This document shows, piece after piece, positions 16,581 to 24,771 of a stretch of DNA of 64,000 bases. This stretch comes from Streptomyces rubiginosohelvolus. GTDB taxonomy: Bacteria > Actinomycetota > Actinomycetes > Streptomycetales > Streptomycetaceae. The notes beneath the pieces are model-generated. The model was not told the origin of the DNA and searched no databases. It saw only the letters and a program-made list of their open reading frames with translations. Made by a program: the position numbers and the translations under genes. Location of the stretch: NCBI RefSeq assembly GCF_014649875.1, contig NZ_BMTW01000017.1, positions 1 to 64,000 of the forward strand. The letters are read 5' to 3'. The stretch's first letter is position 1, and each line of letters opens with the position of its first letter.

Positions 16581-17048
16581 TCAGCCGATCGGCAGGCCGT
16601 TCAGCGGCAGGGCGTCGGTGGGCAGGCCGCCCTTGCCGAGGCTGTCGGTGGGCAGACCGCCACCGAGGCCGTCGGTCGGCAGGCCGCCACCGGCGGCGTC
16701 GGCCACCCCGCCGACGGCCTCGCCCGCGTTGCCCGCGGCCTGGCCGGCGGTCTCCTGGGCGGCCGGGACGGCGACCTTGGCGGACTTGCCGACGGTCTCG
16801 CCCGCCGCCGGGAGCGCGGTGCCGACGAGCCGGCCGCCGGTCTCACCGGCGGCCTGGGTGCCCTGCTGAGCGGTGCTGTCCAGGGTGTTGCCGACGTTCG
16901 CGCCGTCCAGTGCGGTCAGGCCGCCCAGCTCCGGGGCCGCCGGGAGATCTGCGGCGCTCGCGGCACCGGCCGCACCGACCACGGGGGTCGCGCCAGCGGC
17001 GATCAGCAGCGCGGCACGAGCGATCCGACGGGTCAGGGGGAGGGACAT
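16581..17048 (-). CDS. Small secreted Ala/Gly-rich protein with GLPTD repeats
   Basis: 155 residues. A Sec signal peptide (RRIARAALLIAAGATPVVGAA, cleavage near ASA-A) precedes a low-complexity mature chain. The C-terminus has four related units of the form GGLPTDxLG (GGLPTDGLG, GGLPTDSLG, GGLPTDALP, then LNGLPIG). GAAGGAG lies 7 bases before the ATG. Streptomyces homologues are sometimes mislabelled 'ATP-binding protein', but no Walker motif is present. It has no Cys, so it is not a chaplin. Role unknown; a cell-surface or matrix role is plausible. Confidence 0.85.
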   Translation of the reverse strand: MSLPLTRRIARAALLIAAGATPVVGAAGAASAADLPAAPELGGLTALDGANVGNTLDSTAQQGTQAAGETGGRLVGTALPAAGETVGKSAKVAVPAAQETAGQAAGNAGEAVGGVADAAGGGLPTDGLGGGLPTDSLGKGGLPTDALPLNGLPIG

Positions 17049-17091
17049 GATGCTCCTTCAGCGGGTTGTGCACGAATCTGTCTGTCCGGTG

Positions 17092-17169
17092 ATCGGACGC
17101 ACTGACAACCGCTGCGGGGGAGGGGAAGGTTGCGGCGGGCAAAGGCAAAGACTGAGTAATGCGTCCGAT
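17092..17169. repeat. Inverted pair ATCGGACGCA...TGCGTCCGAT upstream of the secreted gene
   Basis: A 10-base sequence at 17092-17101 recurs as its exact complement at 17160-17169, 58 bases away. Flanking bases are also similar (ctgac, ttac). It sits upstream of the small secreted gene that starts at 17048. It may be a looped regulator site. The 17049-17338 gap otherwise contains no visible gene. Confidence 0.4.
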
Positions 17170-17230
17170 TATCCGCAGCGGAAGAACCCGGGCAAACAAT
17201 CCATACCGCCGGTACCCGATGAACCGTCAC

Positions 17231-17251
17231 TTCCCTTGCCGTACAAGGGAA
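17231..17251 (-). terminator. 8-bp hairpin TTCCCTTG-CCGTA-CAAGGGAA
   Basis: A perfect 8-bp stem with a 5-base loop lies about 90 bases downstream of the 3' end of the lysozyme-like gene (stop 17339). It may be its terminator or an operator. Confidence 0.45.
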
Positions 17252-17338
17252 TCGGGGCAGAGGTGCAAGGCCGCGAGAGGCCGCGTGAAAGGAGCTCGGG
17301 AGCCCGGCCCTCATGGCCCGTACGAGTGACAGGGCGTA

Positions 17339-18265
17339 CTACTGAACGACCTGGATCCTGACCGCGGTCGTGCCCGTTTCCTTGCCCTTCGCGTCTTCCG
17401 TCCGCCAACCCGTACCGGCTTCCCAGACCCGGTCGGCATAGCTCACGCGCTCGATCCGCAGCGCCTCGGACTGCGCCACGGCCCAGTGCGCCAGCTCCCA
17501 GCCGCGCCGCGGCGACGCCTTGTCCTCGGCGCGCGCCGAGGTCGCCGGGACGGGCACCGAGACGGTCGAGGCGGCGGACGCGCCCGCGGCCTTCGCGGCG
17601 GGCAGCACGTCCTTGCCGAAGGCCCGCACCAGCTCGGCCCGCACCTGACCGGCATCCCCCGGGCCCTCGGCCGTGGCGGTCGACGGGGTGCAGTTCAGCG
17701 AGGCCGGCCGGCGCCCGGTCAGCGCGGCGGCCAGCAGCGCGGCGTCCGGCTCGTGCTTCGCGTACGCCTGCGGGAACCCGCTGCGCTGCACGCGCTGCGC
17801 GGCCACGGTCAGCGGCAGCCGCGAGTAGCCCGGGACCTCGGCGAGATGGTCGTAGAACTCCCCGGCGGAGTAGACCGGGTCCATGAGCTGCGCGGGCTTG
17901 CCCCAGCCCTGCGAGGGCCGCTGCTGGAACAGCCCCAGCGAGTCCCGGTCCCCGTAGTCGATGTTGCGGAGCGTGGACTCCTGGAGCGCGGTCGCCAGCG
18001 CGATCGTCACCGCCCGCTCGGGCATCCCCCGGGTGGTGCCCACCGCGGAGATCGTCGCCGCGTTGACGGCCTGGGCGAGGCTCATCTCGTACCGCTGGGT
18101 CTCGCCCTCGTCCCCGTCCTTCGCCTCCACCACACAGCGCGGCGGGTTCTTCGAACCGGAGGAGTCGTACTGCACGGCCAGATAGCCGCCCAGGGCCGCG
18201 AGCACGGCGAAGGCGGCCCCGTAGCGGAAGAGGCGTCGTCGGCGAGGGCTGGCTGTCCTGGACAC
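17339..18265 (-). CDS. Membrane-anchored lysozyme-like protein (often mislabelled 'heavy metal transporter')
   Basis: 308 residues. A short Arg-rich cytoplasmic start is followed by one membrane segment (YGAAFAVLAALGGYLAVQY) and an extracellular domain. That domain has the actinobacterial motif ALQESTLRNIDYGDRDSLGL, then FQQRPSQGWG, which resembles lysozyme-like or resuscitation-factor-type folds with a Glu in the catalytic position. No metal-transport motif is present. GTG 18265 is chosen because the alternative ATG at 18328 overlaps the divergent dapE start. Likely acts on or near peptidoglycan; this is inference. Confidence 0.8.
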   Translation of the reverse strand: MSRTASPRRRRLFRYGAAFAVLAALGGYLAVQYDSSGSKNPPRCVVEAKDGDEGETQRYEMSLAQAVNAATISAVGTTRGMPERAVTIALATALQESTLRNIDYGDRDSLGLFQQRPSQGWGKPAQLMDPVYSAGEFYDHLAEVPGYSRLPLTVAAQRVQRSGFPQAYAKHEPDAALLAAALTGRRPASLNCTPSTATAEGPGDAGQVRAELVRAFGKDVLPAAKAAGASAASTVSVPVPATSARAEDKASPRRGWELAHWAVAQSEALRIERVSYADRVWEAGTGWRTEDAKGKETGTTAVRIQVVQ

Positions 18266-18326
18266 GGGCCCACCGTACTGGAGGGCCCGGGCGGGGCCGA
18301 TACCCCAGTCGCTTAGGGTCGGGTCC

Positions 18327-19418
18327 ATGGCCGACAGCACCCTTGACCCCGCCCTTGACCTCACCCTGGACGGACCGGCGCTCACCGCCCGGCTCGTCGA
18401 CTTCCCCTCGGTCAGCGGGGAGGAGAAGGCCCTCGCCGACGCGATCGAATCGGCCCTGCGCGCGCTGCCGCACCTCACCGTCGACCGGTACGGCAACAAC
18501 GTCGTCGCCCGCACGAACCTGGGCCGCGCCGAGCGCGTCGTCCTCGCCGGGCACATCGACACCGTGCCGATCGCCGACAACGTCCCCTCCCGCCTCGACG
18601 GGAACGGCATCCTCTGGGGCTGCGGGACCTCCGACATGAAGTCCGGCGTCGCCGTCCAGCTCCGGATCGCCGCGACGGTCCCCGCGCCCAACCGCGACCT
18701 GACCTTCATCTTCTACGACAACGAAGAGGTCGCCGCCCACCTCAACGGCCTCGGCCACATCGCCGACGCGCACCCCGACTGGCTCGCCGGAGACTTCGCC
18801 GTCCTGCTGGAGCCCTCCGACGGCGAGGTCGAGGGCGGCTGCCAGGGCACGCTGCGCGTCCACCTGCGCACGACGGGGGAGCGGGCCCACTCCGCGCGCA
18901 GCTGGATGGGGTCCAACGCGATCCACGCCGCCGCGCCGATCCTGGCCGCCCTGGCCGTGTACGAGCCCCGCCGCCCCGTCATCGACGGCCTCGAATACCA
19001 CGAGGGCCTCAACGCGGTCGGCATCGAGGGCGGCGTCGCCACCAACGTCATCCCGGACGCCTGCACCGTCGTCGTCAACTACCGCTACGCCCCCGACCGC
19101 ACCGAGGAGGAGGCCGTCGCCCACGTCCGCGAGGTCTTCGCCGACTGCGGCGTGGCCGAGATCGTCATCGACGACCACTCCGGCGCCGCCATGCCCGGCC
19201 TCTCCCACCCCGCCGCCCAGGCGTTCATGACCGCCGTCGGCGGCACGGCCCGGCCCAAGTTCGGCTGGACCGACGTCTCCCGCTTCGGCGCGCTCGGCGT
19301 CCCCGCGGTGAACTACGGACCCGGCGACCCGATGTACGCCCACAAGCGCGACGAGCACGTGGCCGTCGACAAGATCACCCACTGCGAGGAGCGCCTCCGC
19401 TCCTGGCTGACCGACTGA
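18327..19418 (+). CDS. dapE: Succinyl-diaminopimelate desuccinylase DapE
   Basis: 363 residues, M20 family zinc hydrolase. It cleaves N-succinyl-LL-2,6-DAP to LL-DAP and succinate in the lysine and peptidoglycan pathway. Seen: metal-binding His/Asp in LAGHIDTVP, Asp in WGCGTSDMKSG, the catalytic/metal pair YDNEEVAAH, and Glu in LLEPSDGE; the C-terminal metal His is in PMYAHKRDEHV. Length is normal. It starts the block that follows M. tuberculosis Rv1202 order. Divergent from the lysozyme-like gene. Confidence 0.96.
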   Translation: MADSTLDPALDLTLDGPALTARLVDFPSVSGEEKALADAIESALRALPHLTVDRYGNNVVARTNLGRAERVVLAGHIDTVPIADNVPSRLDGNGILWGCGTSDMKSGVAVQLRIAATVPAPNRDLTFIFYDNEEVAAHLNGLGHIADAHPDWLAGDFAVLLEPSDGEVEGGCQGTLRVHLRTTGERAHSARSWMGSNAIHAAAPILAALAVYEPRRPVIDGLEYHEGLNAVGIEGGVATNVIPDACTVVVNYRYAPDRTEEEAVAHVREVFADCGVAEIVIDDHSGAAMPGLSHPAAQAFMTAVGGTARPKFGWTDVSRFGALGVPAVNYGPGDPMYAHKRDEHVAVDKITHCEERLRSWLTD

Positions 19419-19511
19419 CCCGCTGACCGCTCGACGCACGACATTCCCCCCTCCGTAACCTCCGCCGATCTACGCTGGCCGGACGAAGCAGGTTGGTGGA
19501 GGGAGCGGAAC

Positions 19512-20297
19512 ATGGGCAACGCCGAAGACGCACGGATCCCCGAGGGTGCGGAGGTTCCCGAGGGCGCGGTCAGCCCCGGGGAACAGTGGCTGGGCCCGGT
19601 CCTGCGCCGCAGGGAGCAGGTCCAGCCCGGTACGACCGATCAGCGGCTGCTGGACTCCGAGGGCGACTCCGAGTGGGTGCACACCGACCCCTGGCGGGTG
19701 ATGCGCATCCAGTCTGAGTTCGTCGAGGGCTTCGGCGCGCTCGCCGAACTGCCGAGCGCGATCAGCGTCTTCGGCTCGGCCCGCACCCCCGCCGGATCGC
19801 CGGAGTACGAGGCCGGGGTGGCGATCGGCAAGGCCCTGGTCGACGCGGGCTTCGCGGTGATCACCGGCGGCGGCCCGGGCGCGATGGAGGCGGCCAACAA
19901 GGGCGCCCGGGAGGCCAAGGGCGTCTCGGTCGGCCTCGGCATCGAGCTGCCCTTCGAGTCGGGCCTCAACCCGCACGTCGACATCGGCGTCAACTTCCGC
20001 TACTTCTTCGTCCGCAAGACGATGTTCGTGAAGTACGCGCAGGGCTTCGTGGTCCTGCCCGGCGGCCTCGGCACCCTGGACGAACTCTTCGAGGCCCTGA
20101 CCCTCGTCCAGACCGGCAAGGTCACCCGCTTCCCGATCGTCCTGTTCGGCACGGCGTACTGGGGCGGCCTGATCGACTGGCTCCGCGACACGGTGGTGGC
20201 CCAGGGCAAGGCCTCGGAGAAGGACCTGCTGCTGTTTCACGTGACGGACGACGTGGAGGAAGCGGTGATGCTGGTGACGAAGGAGGTCGGGCGGTAG
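19512..20297 (+). CDS. TIGR00730 Rossmann-fold protein (LOG family)
   Basis: 261 residues. It contains the LOG nucleotide-binding motifs GGGPGAMEAANKGA and PGGLGTLDE, as in LONELY-GUY cytokinin-riboside-5'-monophosphate phosphoribohydrolases. The M. tuberculosis homologue Rv1205 is a cytokinin-forming LOG and a proteasome target. The ~75-residue N-terminal extension is rich in acidic residues and may be disordered. It follows dapE as in mycobacteria. The reaction (N-glycosidic cleavage of a nucleoside 5'-monophosphate) is inferred from the family. Confidence 0.92.
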   Translation: MGNAEDARIPEGAEVPEGAVSPGEQWLGPVLRRREQVQPGTTDQRLLDSEGDSEWVHTDPWRVMRIQSEFVEGFGALAELPSAISVFGSARTPAGSPEYEAGVAIGKALVDAGFAVITGGGPGAMEAANKGAREAKGVSVGLGIELPFESGLNPHVDIGVNFRYFFVRKTMFVKYAQGFVVLPGGLGTLDELFEALTLVQTGKVTRFPIVLFGTAYWGGLIDWLRDTVVAQGKASEKDLLLFHVTDDVEEAVMLVTKEVGR

Positions 20298-20318
20298 CTG
20301 TTTCTGCCCACCCGGCGA

Positions 20319-20476
20319 AATCAAGCCCGCCCGGCCACCATTAAGCCCGTCCGGCGATTGAGGACATCTTTTCCCCGGCGCCGGGCGGGTCGGGCGGGCC
20401 GGCCGGGCCGCGCGAAATCAAGCCCGCCCGGCGATTGAGGGCATCGGTTCCAGCCCCTCCGGCGCTTGAGGAGCGG
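20319..20476. repeat. Cluster of dispersed Streptomyces intergenic repeats
   Basis: Four copies of a short element, of the form tcaagcccg-cccggcgattgagg, occur near 20321, 20342, 20408 and 20450 (ending ccggcgcttgagg). Between them is a GC-only stretch. The element is widespread between Streptomyces genes. The whole 20298-20523 gap has no coding sequence. Confidence 0.8.
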
Positions 20477-20523
20477 GAGCGCCCCGGTCCCGCCCGCCGG
20501 GGCAGGCGCCAGGCGGCAAGGAA

Positions 20524-21396
20524 CTACGCCAGCCCCCGCCGCGCCACGGCCGGCGGCCGATGCCCGGCAATGGACGCCACCATGTCCAGAACCTGCCGCG
20601 TCTCCGCCACCTCATGCACCCGGTACACCCGCGCCCCCAGCCACGCCGACACCGCCGTCGTCGCCAGCGTCCCGATGACCCGCTCCTTCACCGGCCGGTC
20701 CAGCGTCTCGCCCACGAAGTCCTTGTTGGACAGGGACACCAGCACGGGCCACCCGGTCCCGGCCATCTCCTCCAGACGCCGCGTCGCCTCCAGCGAATGC
20801 CGCGTGTTCTTCCCGAAGTCGTGCCCCGGATCGATCATGATCCCGTCCGGCCGCACGCCGAGCTCCACCGCCCGCTCCGCGAGCCCCACCGTCACCCGCA
20901 GGATGTCCGCCATGACGTCGTCGTACGCGATCCGGTGCGGCCTCGTCCGCGGCTCCGCGCCGCCCGCGTGCGTGCACACGAGCCCCACCCCGTACCGCGC
21001 GGCGACCTCCGCCAGCTTCGGGTCCACCCCGCCCCACGCGTCGTTCAGCACATCCGCCCCGGCCTCGCAGACCGCCTCGCCCACGTCGTGCCGCCAGGTG
21101 TCCACGCTGATCACCACGTCCGGGTGGCGGCGGCGGACCTCGGCGACGAACCCGACCGTGCGGCGCGCCTCCTCCTCGGCGGTCACCTCCTCGCCGGGGC
21201 CCGCCTTCACCCCGCCGATGTCGATGATCGCCGCGCCCTCGGCCACCGCCTGCTCGACCCGGGCGAGCGCCGGCTCGTCCCGGAACGTGGCGCCCTGGTC
21301 GTAGAAGGAGTCCGGGGTCCGGTTCACGATCGCCATGATCACCGGCTCGTGCGGACCGAATTCCCGCCGCCCCAGCCTGAGTGCCCCGCTGCGCAT
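20524..21396 (-). CDS. folP2: Dihydropteroate synthase-like protein FolP2
   Basis: 290 residues, TIM-barrel DHPS family. It has the pterin-binding-domain pattern (IVNRTPDSFYDQGATF, IDIGGVKAGPG, VISVDTWR, DVLNDAWGG) but Arg replaces the usual Val in NVTPDSF. The conserved 'SRK' near the C-terminus reads LSNKDFVGETL. These are traits of mycobacterial FolP2 (Rv1207), which does not show DHPS activity, so the reaction here is uncertain. ATG 21396 follows AGGAGG by 9 bases; an ATG at 21414 is an alternative. Synteny with Rv1207 supports the assignment. Confidence 0.9.
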   Translation of the reverse strand: MRSGALRLGRREFGPHEPVIMAIVNRTPDSFYDQGATFRDEPALARVEQAVAEGAAIIDIGGVKAGPGEEVTAEEEARRTVGFVAEVRRRHPDVVISVDTWRHDVGEAVCEAGADVLNDAWGGVDPKLAEVAARYGVGLVCTHAGGAEPRTRPHRIAYDDVMADILRVTVGLAERAVELGVRPDGIMIDPGHDFGKNTRHSLEATRRLEEMAGTGWPVLVSLSNKDFVGETLDRPVKERVIGTLATTAVSAWLGARVYRVHEVAETRQVLDMVASIAGHRPPAVARRGLA

Positions 21397-21531
21397 CCCG
21401 TCTTTCCTCCTCATAGAGCCGCCTACGAACCGCCTGCCGACCCTACGGCCTTTCGTGGCCCGGCCCCGACCTGTCGGTGCCGCATGGCACGATCGGAGCC
21501 GGACGAGGTTTCCGCCCCCGGGGAGATGCGC

Positions 21532-21939
21532 GTGTTCTGGTTCTTGCTGCTCACGATGGTCGTGGTCGTCACCGCGGTCACCCTCGCGGTGGTCGGAGGC
21601 GGTGGGAGCGCGGTGCTCCAGGACGTACCGCCCGAGCGGTTCACCGACCCGCTGCCGGCCGCCCGCCCCGTCGGCCGGGCGGACATCGAGGCGCTGCGCC
21701 TGCCCATGGCCCTGCGCGGCTACCGGATGGTGGACGTCGACGAGGCGCTGTCCCGGCTCGGCGCCGAGCTGGCCGAGCGCGACGCCCGGATCGCGGAGCT
21801 GGAATCCACCCTGGCCGGGGCTCAGGCGGCCGCGGTGACGACGGGCACCGACCTGTTCAAGCAGCCCGGCGACCGGCCCGCGGCGGAACCGGCCGACCGC
21901 GCGGACGGCCCGGACGGCACCGAGGAGCACGGCCGATGA
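21532..21939 (+). CDS. DivIVA-domain membrane protein
   Basis: About 135 residues. A single N-terminal membrane segment (WFLLLTMVVVVTAVTLAVV) is followed by a DivIVA-like motif (LPMALRGYRMVDVDEAL) and a short coiled-coil (LSRLGAELAERDARIAELEST), then an acidic tail. It matches the Rv1209 position and family. GTG 21532 has GGGGAG with a 6-base spacer; ATG 21526 is too close to it, though in frame. It probably localises at curved membrane or growing poles; this is inference. The TGA overlaps the next ATG. Confidence 0.8.
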   Translation: MFWFLLLTMVVVVTAVTLAVVGGGGSAVLQDVPPERFTDPLPAARPVGRADIEALRLPMALRGYRMVDVDEALSRLGAELAERDARIAELESTLAGAQAAAVTTGTDLFKQPGDRPAAEPADRADGPDGTEEHGR

Positions 21940-22529
21940 GCGGTGGAGCCGTGGCCGCCGCCGACGGCAGGCCGCGCTGCCCCTGGGGCCTGTCCACCGA
22001 GGACTACCTCGCCTACCACGACACCGAGTGGGGCCGGGCGGTCCACGGGGACGACGCCCTGTTCGAACGGCTCTGCCTGGAGGCCTTCCAGTCCGGGCTC
22101 TCCTGGCTCACGATCCTGCGCCGCCGCGACACCTTCCGTACCGCCTTCGAGGGATTCCGCATCGAGGCGGTCGCGAAGTTCACCGACACCGACCGGGAAC
22201 GGCTCCTGGCCGACCCGGGGATCATCCGCAACAAGGCCAAGGTCGACGCGACCCTCGCCAACGCGAAGGTGCTCGCCGGCTGGCCGGCCGACGAGCTGGA
22301 CGAGCTGATCTGGTCCTACGCCCCCGACCCGGCCGGCCGCCCCGCCCCGCGCACGCTGTCGGACGTCCCGGCCGTCACGCCGGAGTCCACCGCGCTCGCC
22401 AAGGCGCTGAAGAAGCGCTCGATCCGCTTCGTCGGCCCCACCACCGCCTACGCGCTGATGCAGGCCTGCGGACTGGTCGACGACCATCTCGCGGACTGCG
22501 TGGCGCGCGGCGGCGGTGTGCCCCGCTGA
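21936..22529 (+). CDS. tag: DNA-3-methyladenine glycosylase I
   Basis: 197 residues. Removes 3-methyladenine from alkylated DNA in base-excision repair. Family motifs are clear: RCPWGLSTEDYLAYHDTEWG, LCLEAFQSGLSWLTILRRR, and a C-terminal ACGLVDDH Zn-binding segment. ATGA overlap with the DivIVA-like gene indicates coupling, as in the mycobacterial Rv1209-Rv1210 pair. Confidence 0.95.
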   Translation: MSGGAVAAADGRPRCPWGLSTEDYLAYHDTEWGRAVHGDDALFERLCLEAFQSGLSWLTILRRRDTFRTAFEGFRIEAVAKFTDTDRERLLADPGIIRNKAKVDATLANAKVLAGWPADELDELIWSYAPDPAGRPAPRTLSDVPAVTPESTALAKALKKRSIRFVGPTTAYALMQACGLVDDHLADCVARGGGVPR

Positions 22530-22536
22530 GGCGCGG

Positions 22537-23349
22537 CTACTTCCCGAGGTAGACGGGCTTCTCCTTCGCGAGGAACGCCTCCACCGCGATGGTGTGGTCC
22601 TGCGACGCGCCCGCCCGGGTCTGGAGTTCGTCCTCCTTCTCCAGCGTCTCGGCGAGCGTGTGCCCGGCGCCGTACGCCATCGACTCCTTCAGTGCCGCGT
22701 ACGCCACCGTGGGCCCGGCGGCCAGGGTGCGGGCCACCTCCGCCGCCTGCTCGGCCAGCTCGGCCGCCGGGACGACCCGGTTGACGATCCCCAGCTCCAG
22801 CGCGTCCTGCGCGGAGATCGACCGGGGGAAGAACAGCAGATCGGCGGCGCGGCTCTGCCCGATCAGCCGGGGCAGGGTCCAGGACACGCCCGAGTCGGCG
22901 GTGAGTGCGACGCCCGCGAACGAGGTGTTGAAGGAGGCGGTGTCCGCGACCACCCGGTAGTCCGCCGCGAGCGCGAAACCGAACCCGGCCCCGGCCGCGA
23001 CGCCGTTCACCCCGGCCACGACCGGCTTCGCCATCTCCGTGATCGCCCGCACGATCGGGTTGTAGTGCTCCCGCACCGTGCTCAGCGCGTTGCCGCCGCC
23101 CGAATCGCGGGTCGCCGCGAGCGTGGCGATGTGCTCCTTGAGGTCCTGGCCGACACAGAAGGCGCGCCCGGTGGCCGTGAGCAGCACCGCCCGGACCGCC
23201 GGGTCCGCCGACGCCTCCAGCAGCGCGTCCCGCAGCGCGACCTTCGCCGCCGTGCTCAGCGCGTTCATCGCGTCGGGTCGGTTGAGCGTGATCGTCGCGA
23301 GCCCCTCGCTCACGTCGTACAGAACGGTGTTCGCCTGCTCGTCGGCCAT
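22537..23349 (-). CDS. Enoyl-CoA hydratase/isomerase family protein (PaaG-like)
   Basis: 270 residues, crotonase fold. Oxyanion-hole motifs are seen: FCVGQDLKEH and AAGAGFGFALAADYRV. The active region FAGVALTADSGVSWTLPRLIG has Asp but not the two Glu of classic hydratases, which suggests PaaG-like isomerisation of ring-1,2-epoxyphenylacetyl-CoA or cis-trans enoyl-CoA isomerase activity; this is inference. ATG 23349 follows GGGGAAAC. It is convergent with tag and probably monocistronic. Confidence 0.88.
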   Translation of the reverse strand: MADEQANTVLYDVSEGLATITLNRPDAMNALSTAAKVALRDALLEASADPAVRAVLLTATGRAFCVGQDLKEHIATLAATRDSGGGNALSTVREHYNPIVRAITEMAKPVVAGVNGVAAGAGFGFALAADYRVVADTASFNTSFAGVALTADSGVSWTLPRLIGQSRAADLLFFPRSISAQDALELGIVNRVVPAAELAEQAAEVARTLAAGPTVAYAALKESMAYGAGHTLAETLEKEDELQTRAGASQDHTIAVEAFLAKEKPVYLGK

Positions 23350-23543
23350 TCCGGTTTCCCCTCGCTGCTCGGGCGTCGTTGCTCCTTGCAGGCAAGCATG
23401 GCCGACGCCGACCGGGGCAGAGATGTGACCTGCGTCTAACAATTGGCTCTCACCTGGGGGTCCGGGGCGGCGCAGTATCGCAGCCGGATCGCCGAATTGG
23501 GTGGTTTTGGGAAAGCGCGTTGCGCAAGCGATGCAGACCGATG

Positions 23544-23574
23544 TTGGTCATCGGGGTCATTGATGCGGGATAAT
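23544..23574 (+). promoter_or_regulatory. Candidate promoter upstream of the DUF3117 gene
   Basis: TTGGTC (23544-23549) and GATAAT (23569-23574) with a 19-base spacer lie about 92 bases before the DUF3117 start. The 23350-23665 gap (316 bases) between divergent genes holds no other coding sequence that I can see. Confidence 0.4.
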
Positions 23575-23665
23575 GGCGAAGAAGCAATGTGTTCGATGCC
23601 GGTGAGGCAGCGCCTGTCATGGGGCCGCCGGTTGCGATGAGCTGGTTTCAGGAAGGGGAACGAGC

Positions 23666-23833
23666 ATGGCGGCCATGAAGCCGCGGACGGGCGACGGCCC
23701 GCTCGAGGTGACAAAGGAGGGGCGGGGCATCGTCATGCGCGTTCCGCTCGAAGGCGGCGGTCGGCTTGTTGTCGAGCTGACTCCGGACGAGGCCGATGCC
23801 CTCGGCGACGCGCTGAAGAAGGTCGTCGGCTGA
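23666..23833 (+). CDS. DUF3117 domain-containing small protein
   Basis: 55 residues, MAAMKPRTGDGPLEVTKEGR followed by a beta-rich half (VMRVPLEGGGRLVVELTPDEA). This actinobacteria-wide small protein has no known reaction. ATG 23666 follows GGAAGGGGAACGAGC. It stands alone and ends just before a strong hairpin, so it is probably monocistronic. Near its mycobacterial counterpart Rv1211 in gene order. Confidence 0.9.
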   Translation: MAAMKPRTGDGPLEVTKEGRGIVMRVPLEGGGRLVVELTPDEADALGDALKKVVG

Positions 23834-23853
23834 CGCGGAACGCCCATCACCTT

Positions 23854-23892
23854 CACGACTGCCCGGCACGGTCTCCGTGCCGGGCAGTCGTG
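23854..23892 (+). terminator. Perfect 18-bp terminator hairpin
   Basis: Exact 18-bp stem (23854-23871, 23875-23892) with a 3-base loop, 20 bases after the DUF3117 stop and before the convergent methyltransferase. It can act for both genes. Confidence 0.85.
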
Positions 23893-23927
23893 CGTTCGCC
23901 CGTCCTCGGTTCCCGGTCCCGCGCCGC

Positions 23928-24593
23928 TCAGCCGCGCCGGACCGCGCAGAGCAGCCCGTCGCCGACCGGCAGCAGGGTCGACATCAGCTCCTGGCTCTCG
24001 CGCACCGCGCGCAGCAGCTCCCGCAGCCGCAGCACCTCGGCCGGCTGGGCCGCCGAGTCGACCGTACGGCCGTCCGCGAAGACGCCCTCGAAGCAGACCA
24101 GACCGCCCGGACGTAGCAGGCGCAACGATTCAGCGAGCACATCGAGGCTCTCCAGCCGGTCCCCGTCGCAGAAGACGAGGTCGTAACCGCCGTCCGCGAG
24201 CCGGGGCAGGACGTCCAGGGCGCGGCCGGGGATGAACCGGGCCCGGTTGGTGGCGAAACCCGCCGCGCGGAACGCCTCCCGGGCGAACTGCTGACGCTCG
24301 GGCTCGGGGTCCACCGTGGTCAGGACCCCGTCCGGCCGCATTCCGTGCAGGAGATAGATGCCGGACACGCCCGTGCCCGTGCCGATTTCCGCCACCGCTT
24401 TGGCGTCCGCGGCCGCGGCCAGCAGGCGCAGCGCGGCGCCGGTGCCCGGTGACACCGGGCGAAGCCCCAGCTCGCGAGCCCGCTCCCGGGCCACGTGCAG
24501 TGCTTCGTCCTCGGCGACAAAGGCGTCGGCGAACGCCCAGCTCGTCTGCCGGTTGGCGGTAATGACCCTCTCCTGTCCCCGTAGTTGGCGCAA
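23928..24593 (-). CDS. SAM-dependent O-methyltransferase (TTG start)
   Basis: 221 residues. The Rossmann methyltransferase core is seen: VAEIGTGTGVSGIYLLHGM (SAM binding), VLTTVDPEPE and YDLVFCDGDRL. It belongs to the caffeoyl-CoA OMT-like group, as does Rv1220c, which sits at the same place divergent from sigE. The only in-frame start giving the conserved N-terminus (RQLRGQERVITANRQTSWAF) is TTG 24593; no ATG or GTG exists upstream in frame close by, and no clear ribosome site precedes it. The substrate is unknown. Confidence 0.9.
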   Translation of the reverse strand: MRQLRGQERVITANRQTSWAFADAFVAEDEALHVARERARELGLRPVSPGTGAALRLLAAAADAKAVAEIGTGTGVSGIYLLHGMRPDGVLTTVDPEPERQQFAREAFRAAGFATNRARFIPGRALDVLPRLADGGYDLVFCDGDRLESLDVLAESLRLLRPGGLVCFEGVFADGRTVDSAAQPAEVLRLRELLRAVRESQELMSTLLPVGDGLLCAVRRG

Positions 24594-24771
24594 CGGTGAC
24601 TGTATCCGCTGGACCCGGGAACCCGCAGATGGGACCGGGCGTTGTGCAAGGAGTGGGGAAAGCGCAGCGACCGGGTCCGCGGACCGGACCGGTGAGCTGG
24701 GTGAAAGTTCCGGGCGACGCCCGGCCCCAACAGGGAAAAAGGCTTATCCGGAGCTAACGGGCGAGGTGGCT

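Noticed and set aside
16581..17048. Chaplin or rodlin identity for the small secreted protein
   Set aside because: No paired Cys and no chaplin domain; repeats are of GLPTD type.
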